NCBI GenBank assembly: GCA_026225945.1
Contig: JAMJFZ010000239.1
Location: 27,367,501-27,431,500, forward strand
Length of the DNA stretch: 64,000 nt
DNA from: Cricetomys ansorgei
Taxonomy: Eukaryota; Chordata; Mammalia; Rodentia; Nesomyidae
Reading direction: 5' to 3'
In this document: piece after piece, positions 45,351 through 56,557 of the stretch
Layout: every line of letters starts with the position of its first letter
Position numbering within the stretch: position 1 is the stretch's first letter
Translations under genes and position numbers: made by a program
The notes under the pieces: generated by a model
Databases searched by the model: none
What the model was told of the DNA's origin: nothing
The model's input: the letters and a program-made list of their open reading frames with translations, nothing else

Positions 45351-46409
45351 AAACAAATCTGTGACATAGGATTAAATAACCTGAAAAAGACTATTTACAG
45401 GAACACAGAATTATATAAAGAAGTAAGAAGGTTTCTGGACTTGCTGGGCTCATGTAAACCTGTGAAAGAACTCAACCTTCTGGGAGCAGAACCTGAGTGG
45501 TCAGCCTTCTTCATTTGCGTCTCAAAGTTCATAGGACAACATATATATGACAGCCCCAGATGACTAAAGAAACTGTACAACATAGGTCTCCCCTTCTCTT
45601 TCCAGGACTCTAAGAACAACTCCTACCCTATTTCCATTTTTTTCAGAGCCTAACAAAACTGTGTTTACCTTCTTCAACTGCCATGTGTTAGTCAAAGTAC
45701 AGAATGGATGAAAGCCTGTAGCAGGCAGGTACAAAATGGTATACAGGCAGTTTCTTGTAAGTTAGGCCTTTCTCTTATGATCCAGCAATCACAGTGCCAT
45801 GAGCAATGAAACCTTTAGCTTGCACAAGAGCCTTAAGTAAACAGTTACAGCACAATTTTAGTTGTAGTCTCCAGTACCTGTGAACACCTGATATATGTCC
45901 TCCAGATGGTGAATGGGTGAAGAACTCTCTATATGTCTGCAATGAATGTATATTCAACAAACATGAATATGGATATTCCTTATGGGAATAGTCCTTATAA
46001 GGAATAATAATAATATAAGGATATTCCTTATATTCCTATGTCTATACGTTATAGGTGAATGCCTGGAATGTGTTCTACTGAGAAAAAAAAAAGAAAAGAA
46101 CCAGGCTTTATTTTATTGATTTGACTTTCTGAAAAAAAAATTAATCATCAAAGAATAGATAAAGAATCTTCTTTGGGGGAACTGGGATTCAGGGATCCCT
46201 GTCCATAAAGGAGGAGAACTAAAAATTATAGGGGACTTTCTGATGGAAATGTTTTATACCCTAAGTCTGGATAAGATTTTACACAGTTACTAAACTCTAC
46301 AGAGCTAAAGCAAAGTAATCAAGTCACTATATAAACTTAAAACATAAACCTTAAGTATTACAATGTGTAGATTTAGAAGTAGATGCATATGTGAATTCAC
46401 CAGTTATAG
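45351..46409. other. Unique sequence with a cluster of ATTCCTTAT motifs
   Basis: No gene is seen. Between 45971 and 46038 the motif ATTCCTTAT or its complement recurs around a perfect CCTTATAAGG (45993-46002). That motif matches the SRF-binding CArG consensus, CC(A/T)6GG. The cluster may equally be slippage of an AT-rich phrase. Confidence 0.4.
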
Positions 46410-47290
46410 ACATTGATTCAGGGCAGAGGACAGTTTATTCTTTTGTCTAATTAAATCACTGGTTCTAGCCCAGAGTCCTGGGGCCCTAGAGCACTTCAGC
46501 CTCTTTTCAATCTAGTCTTAATCCTTGAACTGGAAGGCTTCAGCCTTCCTATAGTCTAGGACATTTAACCTGCTAGCCCTGAATTAGAAGGCTTCAGCCT
46601 TAGCCTTCTGAGACCTACTGCTGACTGAGTCACTCTGACTAGATCCTCTTGCACTCTGATTTTTTTGATTCAACTCACCGAGCACTGCTGTGTGTCTATG
46701 TCTTTCACTGAGCTCTCACTGCTCCATTCTGCCTCTGTAACTGACTGTTTCAATTCACTGCTCTGTAACTTGTTCCAGCCTCAGCTTCTGTAACTCCTCT
46801 GTAACTGACTCTTCAATTTAATCTGTTAACTGCTTCTCAACTGACTCTCCTTACTGACTCTTCTTACTGATTCTTTCAATTGACTGCTCTGTCTGATTCT
46901 TCAACTGACTCTTTTTAACTGACTCTGTTAACTGAATCTAACTCCTATGTAACTCTCTTTCATTGAGCTGGGAACCTGTCTTTTTTCATGAGAGTTGTGC
47001 ATGTCCTTATTCTGCTATCTCTTCCTCTGATTAGTCACTTTGTCTGCTATTCATTCTGACTCATCTCAGATATCTTTTTCTGAGACATCTGACACTGACT
47101 CCTACTGAGTTCTGCTTCCTATGTCTGCTTCCACTGTTTGTTTTTTTTTTTTCCAGAGAATAAAGATATTGACCACCATTGCCTTCTGAATACTGGATTA
47201 AAGTTGTGTCTACATCCATCCACACCACACAAGCCTCTGAATGTAGCCCCTGGAATGTAGACCTTAACTTTCACACAGGACTATTCTTCT
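46410..47290. repeat. TC-rich dispersed repeat, copy B
   Basis: Same architecture as 4375-5040 and the same orientation: AGAGGACAGTTTATTC, repeated GGCTTCAGCCTT, then many GTAACTGACT/AACTGACTCT units. GTGCATGTCCTTA, CTCTGAATGTAGCCCC and TTCACACAGGACT follow. It is longer than copy A. It has an extra segment at 47155-47230 whose reverse complement reads TTTAATCCAGTATTCAGAAG, like part of the repeat at 23170-23440. Confidence 0.6.
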
Positions 47291-48862
47291 ACAACAATGA
47301 AACTCATGTACTTTGTATAATTAATAAAAATTAAAGTTCTAATAATTCAAAGTATTATCATGTGGATAATTTGGGAGTGATTAAGCATACTATTATTAAA
47401 TTGTTCTCTGTTTTCTACATATTAAAAAAAGAGTAAGATATACTTTCAGTTGTTGCTGATCCCCAGCAGAGGTGCCAAAGGAGCCTTTGAGGGGTGCTGA
47501 CTTTGTGTGTCTACTCTGAAAATGAACATAATAGCACAATTATGATGTACATATTATCTATATGTTTGTTATAATTAAATCAAAGTTTTATGTGAAACAA
47601 AAATCACAGCAGAAGGCCTAGGGAGATTCTCAGCTGTTAAAAGCTAGACTCAAAACTGAAAGGTCAAATATAAGGGTAGTAATATTTTGTGATCTTTTGA
47701 TTGAATGACTTTTTTGTTACAGATTAAAGAAAACATTCATGTGACCTTAGAATATTCATACCACGAATGCATAGCTTTGAATAAATAAATTTAACTGAAT
47801 GAATGATTGGAGTTTAGCACCTATTAGTGGTTTCATTTACCTAAAGTCAAACTTTATTGGAGAATATTAAGTGGCATATTTCAGAAATAAATTTGACAAA
47901 CTCTACATTACAGTGCTATCCTGCCTTGGATGAAGGCAACCTCTGTCCAGCCTACCTAGCCTCCTATGATATTTAGGAGTTATCAGTGACCAACTGATGA
48001 TCATGATACAGATTCCAAAACCCTTACATTTAAGTAACCCTGTGCTGTGTCTCCAAAGCATAGGGTAAGAGATTCAGGCAATTTTAATATACCATAGAGA
48101 GGTAATAAAAAGCTTTAAGTAACAGGTAAATGTGGCTAATAAATAAGAAATGAGAAAAAATGTTAAGTTGTTCAGTTACTACAGTGCAGTTGTTGCTGTT
48201 CATCACCTACTGTGCCCAATCTGCAAGCTTAACTTTCTCATGTGAACACATACGAAGGAAAATAGAGCTCAATTAGAGGGTGTGATAATCAGGTATCTGT
48301 TGGCACTTTGAAATTGTGTCCCCTAAAGCTAAATCGGGAATACTAGAGGTCTCAACTTAAAGTTCCCATTTCAATGAGAACAAATTCACTTCTACAGAAA
48401 TTTGCTATATTCCTAGTAATTTAACTTATCTGCTAAATTTCATTGTCAAGGACTATGAAAATTTGCAAGTTTAATTTTTTATTGAAGATATTTCCAACTG
48501 ATTATAGTTTCTATTTGATATAACTTTTTAGTTAGTTTTTGTTATTCTTTTTCATCTTGCTAATTTTTCATAGGAAATGCTGCAAAGCCTTCATTAAGAA
48601 ATTCTTAAAGGGTGACATTTTGTTCTGCTTATTTTATGACAGCTCACTTGTCTCTAGAGAATTTTACTGTTCTCATTGGCTCCTGATGCCAGCAATGACT
48701 GAGCTGACACGTGTTTGTCTGAGACAAACGCCTCTTTAGAAATAGACTTTTGTATTGGGAAGGGAAGATGGAGGAAGATGTAAATATCCTGAATAATAAT
48801 TTTTGTAAACATTTAAACCAAAGGAAAAGATTTAAATAAACATTTAAAACCTATAATACATG
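47291..48862. other. Unique AT-rich sequence, no gene seen
   Basis: No gene is recognised. A perfect inverted repeat with 8-base arms (GTTTGTCT, G, AGACAAAC) sits at 48713-48729, and a short frame (48539-48739) overlaps it. Confidence 0.5.
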
Positions 48863-49222
48863 TAATGCTTAATTGTCAATTTGGATAGGATTTAGAATCA
48901 CCATGGAAACAAGTCTCTGACATGTTTTTAAGGTAGTATATAAATTAAGGTAATGGAGGTAGGAGACTCATCTTAAATTTGGGTGTTGCTGTTCCTTCCA
49001 TAGGCTTAGGAGTAGGTAAGAGGGAGAAAGTATGCTATGCACAGGCATTGCTCACTTACTTCCTGACTATGCATGCAGTGAGATCAGTCACTGCCTACTT
49101 GTGTCACCATACATTCTTCCCATCATGGACTGCATCCCCTTGAGATGTTTGCCAGAATAACCTCCCTTTCTTAGGATTTTTTTGGTCAGGTATTCTGTTG
49201 TAATAATAAAGCAATATCTAAT
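48863..49222 (+). repeat. Rodent dispersed repeat of uncertain family
   Basis: Phrases in an order I know from muroid genomes: TTAATTGTCAATTTGGATAG, TTTAGAATCACCATGGAAAC, TTACTTCCTGACTATGCATG, CATCATGGACTGCATCCCCT and GCCAGAATAACCTCCCTTTC. TTGGTCAGGTATTCTGTTG follows. The last part resembles the AATAAACCC...CAGGTATTTTGTCAC end of a common rodent LTR-like repeat. No name is assigned. Confidence 0.55.
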
Positions 49223-51727
49223 ACAATGTGTAAATAAAAGAAGTACTATAAATCCAACTCTTTCTCTGGGGAATATCCATATATCATCTGATACAGGAGT
49301 TTGATGAGAATGGACAGGATAATATTAATTCAGTGTAGCTCATGCTGTAGTAGAATTTCATGGCATGTTGAGAATGGCATTTTTATGATTCCCTTGCTCA
49401 CACACTATGAAGAAGGCAGAGTGAGTGTAGACACTGACAGAGTCCAAAGGCTCCAGAGTCAAGCTAACACAAGATGTGGACACGTTTGACTGCTTTGTAG
49501 TAAAGTTTGGACTCTTTAGAGTTACAGTCTCATGAGAGAGTGTTATCCACAGTGATATAGATGTCATGAGAACTAAGTAGAATTTACATGCAAAGTGCTC
49601 AGATTAGCAACACACCTGTATTATAATCAATAAGCACTATTTCCTCTGCCTCCTTTCCTAAAACAAGGAACTGGGTGAATCTTGATAGATATAATATTGC
49701 TTAGTATCAATGATCAAATTGAACTAAATAATTTCTCAATTAGCTCTTTCCCAGATAATGCCTGCTTGTGGCAAGATAAAACTTAGAAAGTAACCATCAC
49801 ATAGCTTTTCCACAATTTATGTCTTTATAGATACAGAGGAAGCTAGAAAGTGACTCGGGAAGGAAGTGTAGAGATTTAAAAAAGAAAGCTGTTACTTTCA
49901 AAATATAAACCATTCATGTCAATTTTTCTTCAAAGCAAATTTTTCTGCTTGAAATCATAGCATTGAAATAGAAATTCATGTTTAGTGTGCTACAGATACA
50001 GACTTGAAACACAAAGGCCAGTTCAAGGCTGAGGTGGAGTAAAAACAAACCTGTGGTCCATCAAGAATGGAGTACAGGTGCAAGAGAAATGAGGGAGGCA
50101 GAGCTGGACAGAGTACTTCAGACATGTCAGCAGGATTCACAGAGAGAGAAACAGCCAAAAACGAGCCCCCTAATCAGAGACCCTCAGTTGATTGACCTTG
50201 ATCTCTGCATTTCCAGAGCAAAAAGGGAATAGCTGTGAGGGTGCAGTTCAGAGTGAGGGAAAAAAAATAACATCTCGAAATTGGATAAAACAACAGAGAG
50301 ATGTATGGGAGCCAAAAGGAGAGCATACAATACATACAATTATACAAATGTTCAATGTTTCTGTTATACAAATAATTATAAGAAGGAAAAAATATAGTCC
50401 AATACAATCACTCTGCAAACTTGATTTCATTCTAACATCCTTGTAGTTTGCATACACATGGTATGAACTTCATATTTTGCCTACTATTATGTGGGTGTAA
50501 GAGTGTGCATGCCTTGCATACATATCTGCAGACATAAACAAATATGAGATACATCATATTAAATATACATATTTTTCAAATTTGAAATCCTAGTCCTAAT
50601 GTAAATATAATTTAATCTATTCCCCAAATTTCTGTGGGCATTTTATCACCTTGATCCATTTTTATCTAACACATTAAATATTTCTTAAAAACAAATTTTT
50701 CTTCATCCTGCTTTTAATTATATTAAAGATATAATTTAATAATCATTTCTTCAGTTAAAATATAATCAGAATTTATATAAATAAGTCTTTATGTATAGTT
50801 TCAAATGGATTTGGACTAGGACTGTTTAGATAAAGACATTTAAAATTTCAACAGATGGTCTTCAGAATACTGTGACAACATAGATATCCACCAGGGCTTT
50901 ATAATATATATATATATCCTAATCCTTATATACAATAATTATATATACATATATATCAATTGCTTATTTTTGTGTATTAAAAATAAAATCTAGTGGCTTT
51001 TATTATAAAATGTTGATATTAGGTATTACAATTATTTAAATTTGTATGTAACTTGAGAATCACTTAGAATCATTTAAATTTATAATTTATTGTCAATTTA
51101 TGTAAATGTTTACTAATTTATTTTAACCAAGGTATCCTGGGCTGTACTAGTGAATCATGAGAGCCTAGTGAACTCAGTGGGGTAGATGGCTAAAAGGAGA
51201 ATTTATTGAAACCCTTCTATATATCGTCTGATACTATCAAGTATAAGCATAACCTGAGATTTGATGAAGTATAGTAGTTTGTTTAAAAACTGATACATGT
51301 CAGTTGAAAAATAAAATATAATGACCTTTTAACATAGCATATCTTCCTGATCATTAGTCCCAATCTACAAGTATGTTCACAAATTACAAACATGATTTCT
51401 TTGCTTTATATACTCATATAAATGTATATATCTATATAATATGACTGTGTACAGATGGATATTATTTTCACATATATGAGAATATATGCTCAATTGAGTA
51501 TATTCATTAAACAATATGTCTTTATACTATTCTTAAATAACTTGCTATTAACCTAAAACAAATTTTTGAGGCTTCTCAGCCTCTTTTTCAGCACACAAGT
51601 CTTGGATGGAACCTCTTTGGTATGTTTTTACTGGTACCCTGGCATGAGCACTTGTGCAAGATGAATTTTGGAACCACTATCACTCACACTGTGGTTCTAG
51701 ACACCTGTTAAAGTTTCATAGATGCCT
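49223..51727. other. Unique AT-rich sequence, no gene seen
   Basis: About 2.5 kb with no recognised repeat apart from TA-rich patches (50905-50955). Frames at 50174-50457 overlap on opposite strands and are not credible. Confidence 0.5.
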
Positions 51728-52095
51728 TAATTAGTTATATATTGCTGTGATAAGAAAGCATGAATAAGTCAACTTATAAAAGAATGTATTCGGGGCTTAC
51801 AGATCCAGAGGGTTAGAATCATAACCATCATGGCAAGGAGCATGGCAGCAGGCAGGCAGGTAGGTAGTACTGGAGCAGTGGCTGAGAGCTTATATCTTAT
51901 CCACAAACAGGAGGCAGAGAGAGAGATAACTGGGAATGTCACAAGTCCTTTTCAAACCTTAAAGCTCACCCACAGTGATGCATCTCTTCCAACAGGGGCA
52001 CTCCTCCTAACCCTTCCCAAATAGTTCCACTGTCTGAGGGTTAATTATTTAAATGTATGAGCCCATGGGGAGCATTGTCATTCAAACTATCACCG
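51728..52095. repeat. Rodent LTR-like dispersed repeat
   Basis: TATATTGCTGTGATAAGAAA, CAACTTATAAAAGAATGTAT, GGGCTTACAGATCCAGAGGG, ATCATGGCAAGGAGCATGGC and AGCAGGCAGGCAGGTAGG occur in order. GGAGCAGTGGCTGAGAGCTT, ACAAACAGGAGGCAGAGAGA and ATGAGCCCATGGGGAGCATT follow. This is nearly the full length of a very common muroid repeat of about 370 bp. The family name is uncertain. The 64-codon frame at 51830-52024 is part of it. Confidence 0.7.
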
Positions 52096-53819
52096 TAGAT
52101 AATGTAAAAGTTACCCCTTCCATGCAAGGTAAGCCATTTCATGTTTTCTCGCTATTGGTGTAGGTGCTCCTGTTCCTTATATCTTGGGGAGCCTTGAAAC
52201 CCAGACACTAAAAAGAAGAAACTATCTAAGCATAAGCACCTCTAAGCAACATAGGTATAATGAATCCAAAACACTTTACTGAATCCTTCCACAATTAAAT
52301 GAGATGAATTTTAGATAGATATCCAAATGACAGCAACTATACCATAAAAGCACATTTAAATTTCATATGTTTAACAAAATTTAAAGACCTTATTTTATTT
52401 TCAAATGGTAGCATTGCCAGGGGTTATAAAGTGAATAATGTTAATTTGAGAAAAATAAAAACAAGTGCTTTCAAATGATTTCTAAAGGAATTAGGATTCA
52501 AACAAAGTTTGAAGGGGGATTCTGGAATGACAGTTGTGACTTTCCTTACTGCACAAAGAACTTTTCACATCTAAATAGGGGAGAGAGTATTGTGCTATAT
52601 GTCTGACTCATTCAGTGGAGCATTTTAAGCTGAGTGGTTAATTATGCCCTCTACAAGCATAACTGACAAATTTAATTTTCCAAAATAAACAGAATGTGTT
52701 AAGAAATGACACTTGAATTTCCATTACTGGCATCAGCAGCTAATGGAAAAATCTCTCTAAAGCTAATCCTTTGCTGACTGTTACTGAACAGCCCCTCATT
52801 CCCAACCCTCACCCAAAGGAAATCTAATGATCTGGAACTGAGGAACTCCACTTTCCATAGCTGATGATTCATTGAAGACATCTACATTCTTTCCCTGGGG
52901 CACAGAAAAATCATTATTATCTCAGTGTGGCTGTTTCTTCATTTTGAGGGGGAGGCAATCAGGATAATCTCTTATAGTAAGCACCATTTATTTAGATTAG
53001 GACTCAGGAGCAGCTCCTGTTCTCTAGTATGAGGTGACTGCATCTTCAAAGTCTTCTCTAGAATAGCTAGCTTCAGACTTGGAGGTTGAGTATTTGTCAG
53101 GCAGAAAGCATCCCTGCTCCTCCTGATCTGGCCATGCAAAAGAAGGAGGTGGAAGAAGAAACAGCTTGCTTGCAAGTATGTGCAGGCTCCTCTTAAATGG
53201 CACATAGAGTTCACATCCACATTTTCCCTTTTGTATTGTAAAGACAGCACTCAGCCATCAAGCAGATTAGCTTTCTCATTCTATAAAATGAGCAACTATG
53301 GAAGAGGGAGTTGTTTGTCACAATGCCCTCTGTAATTTTAGAAGGAACAGGAAATTTATACCTGGTAGAGTGTGTCCTGTGCTGTGGGTTTAAAGGAGAA
53401 ATCAATTACAAAATAGTAGCTGGAAATCCACAAATACTTGGAGATGAAAAAGCGTGTTTCTAAATTTCGCATTTAGCAAAAAAAAAAAAAAGTCCGAGAA
53501 AAATTTAAAATATCTGAACTAAATAGAAATCAAATGCGATTTATCAAAATGTTTGAATTTAGTAACAGCAGAGCTTAGAAGGAAGTATACTTAATAGTAT
53601 TAGAAAATGAGAAAAAGTACAAAATAGTATAATATTCTACTTTAAGGACTAAAGAAAGAATAATAAATTTCACCCAAAATAGAATAATGAAACAAATAAT
53701 AAAAATGAGACAGAAATCAACGTAATTGAGAGCAGAAAATCAAAAATGGAAAGCAGTGAAGCAAAAGTCTGATTATTTTGATATTCAGAGAGCATGTATA
53801 AAATGCATGGAGGTATGAA
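52096..53819. other. Unique sequence, no gene seen
   Basis: No recognised repeat; an A13 run at about 53479-53491. Minus-strand frames 52972-53250 and 53211-53405 have no domain. The 127-codon minus-strand frame 53670-54053 lies half over the B4 SINE that follows. Confidence 0.5.
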
Positions 53820-54060
53820 GGAAAATCCCAATGCTGAGGAGGTGGGGACAGGTAGAACCCTGGGCTTAGTGATCAGCCAGCCCAGCCTGTGTGGTGTGTT
53901 CCAGCCCAGTAAGAGACTTACTTTCCAAAAAAAAAGGGTGACAGTATCTAAGGACCTCCACTGAGGTTGTTCTCTGATCTCTGCCTTCACATATACATGC
54001 ACCCATATACACGTGTGCGACGCCCCTCTCCATGAGCACACATGCACAAGCACACATTAT
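53820..54060 (+). mobile_element. B4 SINE, 5'-truncated
   Basis: AATCCCAATGCTGAGGAGGT, CAGCCAGCCCAGCCTGTGTG, CCCAGTAAGAGACTTACTTT and TCTAAGGACCTCCACTGAGG occur in order. TTGTTCTCTGATCTCTGCC and an ACATGCACC/CACACAT tail follow. The tRNA-like head is missing. Confidence 0.8.
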
Positions 54061-54907
54061 GAAATGAACTTCTCTCAATCCACGGAAAGGCACAGAGGAA
54101 CTTAAATGTGTGCTGATAAGCCAAAGAAATCCATCTGAAAAGGTTATGTACTGTTATATTCTAACTGTATGATAGTCCAGAAAAGGTAAAATCATGAAAA
54201 AATAAAACTGTTTGTACTTGGCAGGAAATATTGAGAAGGTGGAGAATAAGCAGAATGCAGCAATAATCTATCCTGCAGGATGGTCAGTAGAACTGCGTAT
54301 ATAAATCCTTACTTTTTCACCAATAGAATGTGCAATAAGAGCAAATCCCAGAGTCAAATATGGGCTTTCTGTGTATTGATGTGCTATGATTGTACCACCA
54401 CGGTTCATGAGGAATGTTGATTGTGGAGGAAACTCTGTGTCTATGGCACCAGAGTTCTGTGGAAACTCTCTGCACATGCTACTGCTGTTCTATCTGAACA
54501 TGAGATCACTCTGAAAAAGACTATTGAAATAAAAATAAGGGAGAAAACCAAAGAAACAATTTTGTGTCATTGCTCCTTGCTACATCACCATCTGGAAAGT
54601 GTTTAGTTTAGTGCCCAAAACTTCATTCCAGCCGATTCATATCAGTGCCAAGTCACCAGGACAAATAAAAGCCAAATCAAAAAAAGTTAAAAGGAGACAC
54701 ATAAAAATATAGGAATATACCCTGATACTCATATACATAGCTACTGCTAACATGTTCTGGTTTTTTGTTGTTGTTGTTGTTGTTGTTGTTTTACCAATAC
54801 TAAGATAATAAACCTTTACAATCAATCTAAAGTAACTAAAACCGAAACCATGATCCTGTCCTTCAAAATTATTTTAATGCTTTACTTTTTAACAAAATAT
54901 TGAATTG
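54061..54907. other. Unique sequence with a (TTG)n run
   Basis: No gene is seen. A (GTT)n trinucleotide run of about nine units lies at 54763-54790. Frames at 54268-54477 and 54421-54606 overlap on opposite strands. Confidence 0.5.
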
Positions 54908-55115
54908 AGGGCTAGGAAAATAGCTTAGAGATTAAGAGCATGTGCTGCTCTTGCAAAGGACTTGGGTTCAATTTCTAGCACATACATGGTAGCTATAACT
55001 ATAAATCCAGGTTATCTGATGTCCTCTCCTGGCCTCCCCAGCTCCTGTATCCATTAAGCGCACACAAGCTTATACAAGTAAACACTTTCATATAACTAAT
55101 AGAATAAATCTTTTT
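54908..55115 (+). mobile_element. B3 SINE
   Basis: GAGGGCTAGGAAAATAGCTT (decayed A box), GATTAAGAGCATGTGCTGCT, GACTTGGGTTCAATTTCTAG (B box), TTATCTGATGTCCTCTCCTG and an AATAGAATAAATC tail. The order fits B3 rather than B2 because of the long middle part. Confidence 0.85.
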
Positions 55116-55629
55116 TATTTTTAATTTATATAAAACTACATTTTTGATGGAATCATTTTATTTTCCTCTAAAATTTCAGGAACCTGCTTTGATTGAGCCA
55201 GAAAATTTTTAATTTGCAGGCTTTTCTGTAAAAGGTCAGATACTTAATATTTCTAGCGTTGGTGAAAATAAGATTTCTATTACCACCAACTCTGCCTTTG
55301 TTGCATTCACAATGGCAAAGAAGGACTGATCCAACAAACCCTTAATTACATAAGCAGAAGACAGGCCAAACTCTTTCTCTGCAACCAAACTAACCCGAAA
55401 TAGTAATCCAGTGAGTACAACGACTCACTCAAGAAAGAGCCTAGTGTTAACATTGTTATTGAATGATTTCCCTCCTCAAGGGTGACAGTGCTCCACAGTT
55501 TTATACTGAAAACTTCATGACTTTATTTCATATTTGTTGGCGCTAATTAATAGCATTGGTAGCAAATTTTATAACTGATTCTCATTCATTATTTGAGTGT
55601 CTCAGGTAGTTAAATTATATTTTAAAAAT
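55116..55629. other. Unique sequence, no gene seen
   Basis: No repeat or gene is recognised. Confidence 0.5.
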
Positions 55630-55935
55630 AAAAGTGCCTGGTGCTGGTATGAGGTCCTGTTGCCTATGGAATGTCCAGGTACCTCTGAGATGCAGGAGGC
55701 CCTGTTGCCTGTGAGATGTGCCTATGGGATGTCTGGATGCTGGCATGATGTCCACGTGCCTATGTGTCTGAGCAGTGGGGCTCAACCTCAGGTTGAACTT
55801 GGTCATGCTTGATCTCAGGCTAATAGGGGCCGGATGAGTTTGATGATCAGAGTGGCCTGCTGCCTCCAAAACCGTGGTGATACCTGTGATCCATACTCCA
55901 GAAATCATGGACTTAATCTTATTATTCTTTTATTC
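55630..55935. repeat. GC-richer segment with degenerate TGCCT tandem motif
   Basis: The phrase TGCCTRTGRGATGT or a variant recurs at 55635, 55661, 55706, 55719 and 55757. The minus-strand frame here (55615-55908) shows the repeat as two HRQQ motifs. Downstream sequence to 55935 is less AT-rich than its surroundings. I do not recognise the family. Confidence 0.45.
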
Positions 55936-56030
55936 TGAAGGGCACAGGGGTGGGAGGATAGACCAGGGTGGAGTGGGGAGAGGCTGTGGTCAAGATAAAT
56001 CGCATGAAACACAAGTAATTAATAAAACTA
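55936..56030 (+). mobile_element. Possible rodent L1 3' tail
   Basis: GGGGTGGGAGGATAGACCAG, GGTGGAGTGGGGAGAGGCTG, TGGTCAAGATAAATCGCATG and an A/T-rich tail resemble the purine-rich ending of rodent L1 3'UTRs (GGGAGGCTGTGGTCAGGAT...AATAAATA). Short, so uncertain. Confidence 0.4.
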
Positions 56031-56481
56031 TGTGAAACAAAAAGGTCAGGCTCATTACTAAATAAGCACAATTGAGTGAGTGTTCATGAAGTGAAGGGCT
56101 TCCCCTCTTTGGCAATAGATCAGTGTTCTGAATGCTGAGCCCTCAGATAACATGCTAGGACTATCTTCTGCTGCCTTCTCAAGAGCCAGGCTTCTTCCAT
56201 CCCATAGTATTCTTTATTATATGGCATCTTTTCTATCAGTTAAAACATGCATTTCTATTTTTTAAGAAATAGGATTTCTTGATTTCACTTTCCCAAATCG
56301 TTACTGCCAATTTCTCTGCTATCCTACATAGTAGCAGATTTGTGCAAATGTCTTCACTGCTTCCAATTCTATATACCTCCAGAATTATCTTGGTCAAGAT
56401 CATCCATGATTTTTATGATATAGAATCCAATGGTTGTTTAGGGAAGAGGTCTTCAGTGCTTTAACTCCACTGTCCAGGCCA

Positions 56482-56483
<2 letters not shown>
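56031..56483. other. Unique sequence, no gene seen
   Basis: No repeat or gene is recognised. Confidence 0.5.
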
Positions 56484-56520
<37 letters not shown>

Positions 56521-56557
56521 CACATACATACATATACATATATACATACACATATAT
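56484..56557. repeat. (TA)n/(CATA)n compound microsatellite
   Basis: A (TA)14 run passes into CACATACACATACATACATA-type units. Frames across it are low-complexity artefacts. Confidence 0.9.

Noticed and set aside
48713..48729. Perfect inverted repeat GTTTGTCT-G-AGACAAAC containing GTCT/AGAC half-sites
   Set aside because: An 8-base-arm palindrome is expected by chance in this length of DNA and there is no supporting context for a SMAD-type or other binding site.
53670..54053. 127-codon minus-strand open frame with a hydrophobic end
   Set aside because: The first half is the antisense of a B4 SINE and the hydrophobic part reads A-rich DNA backwards.
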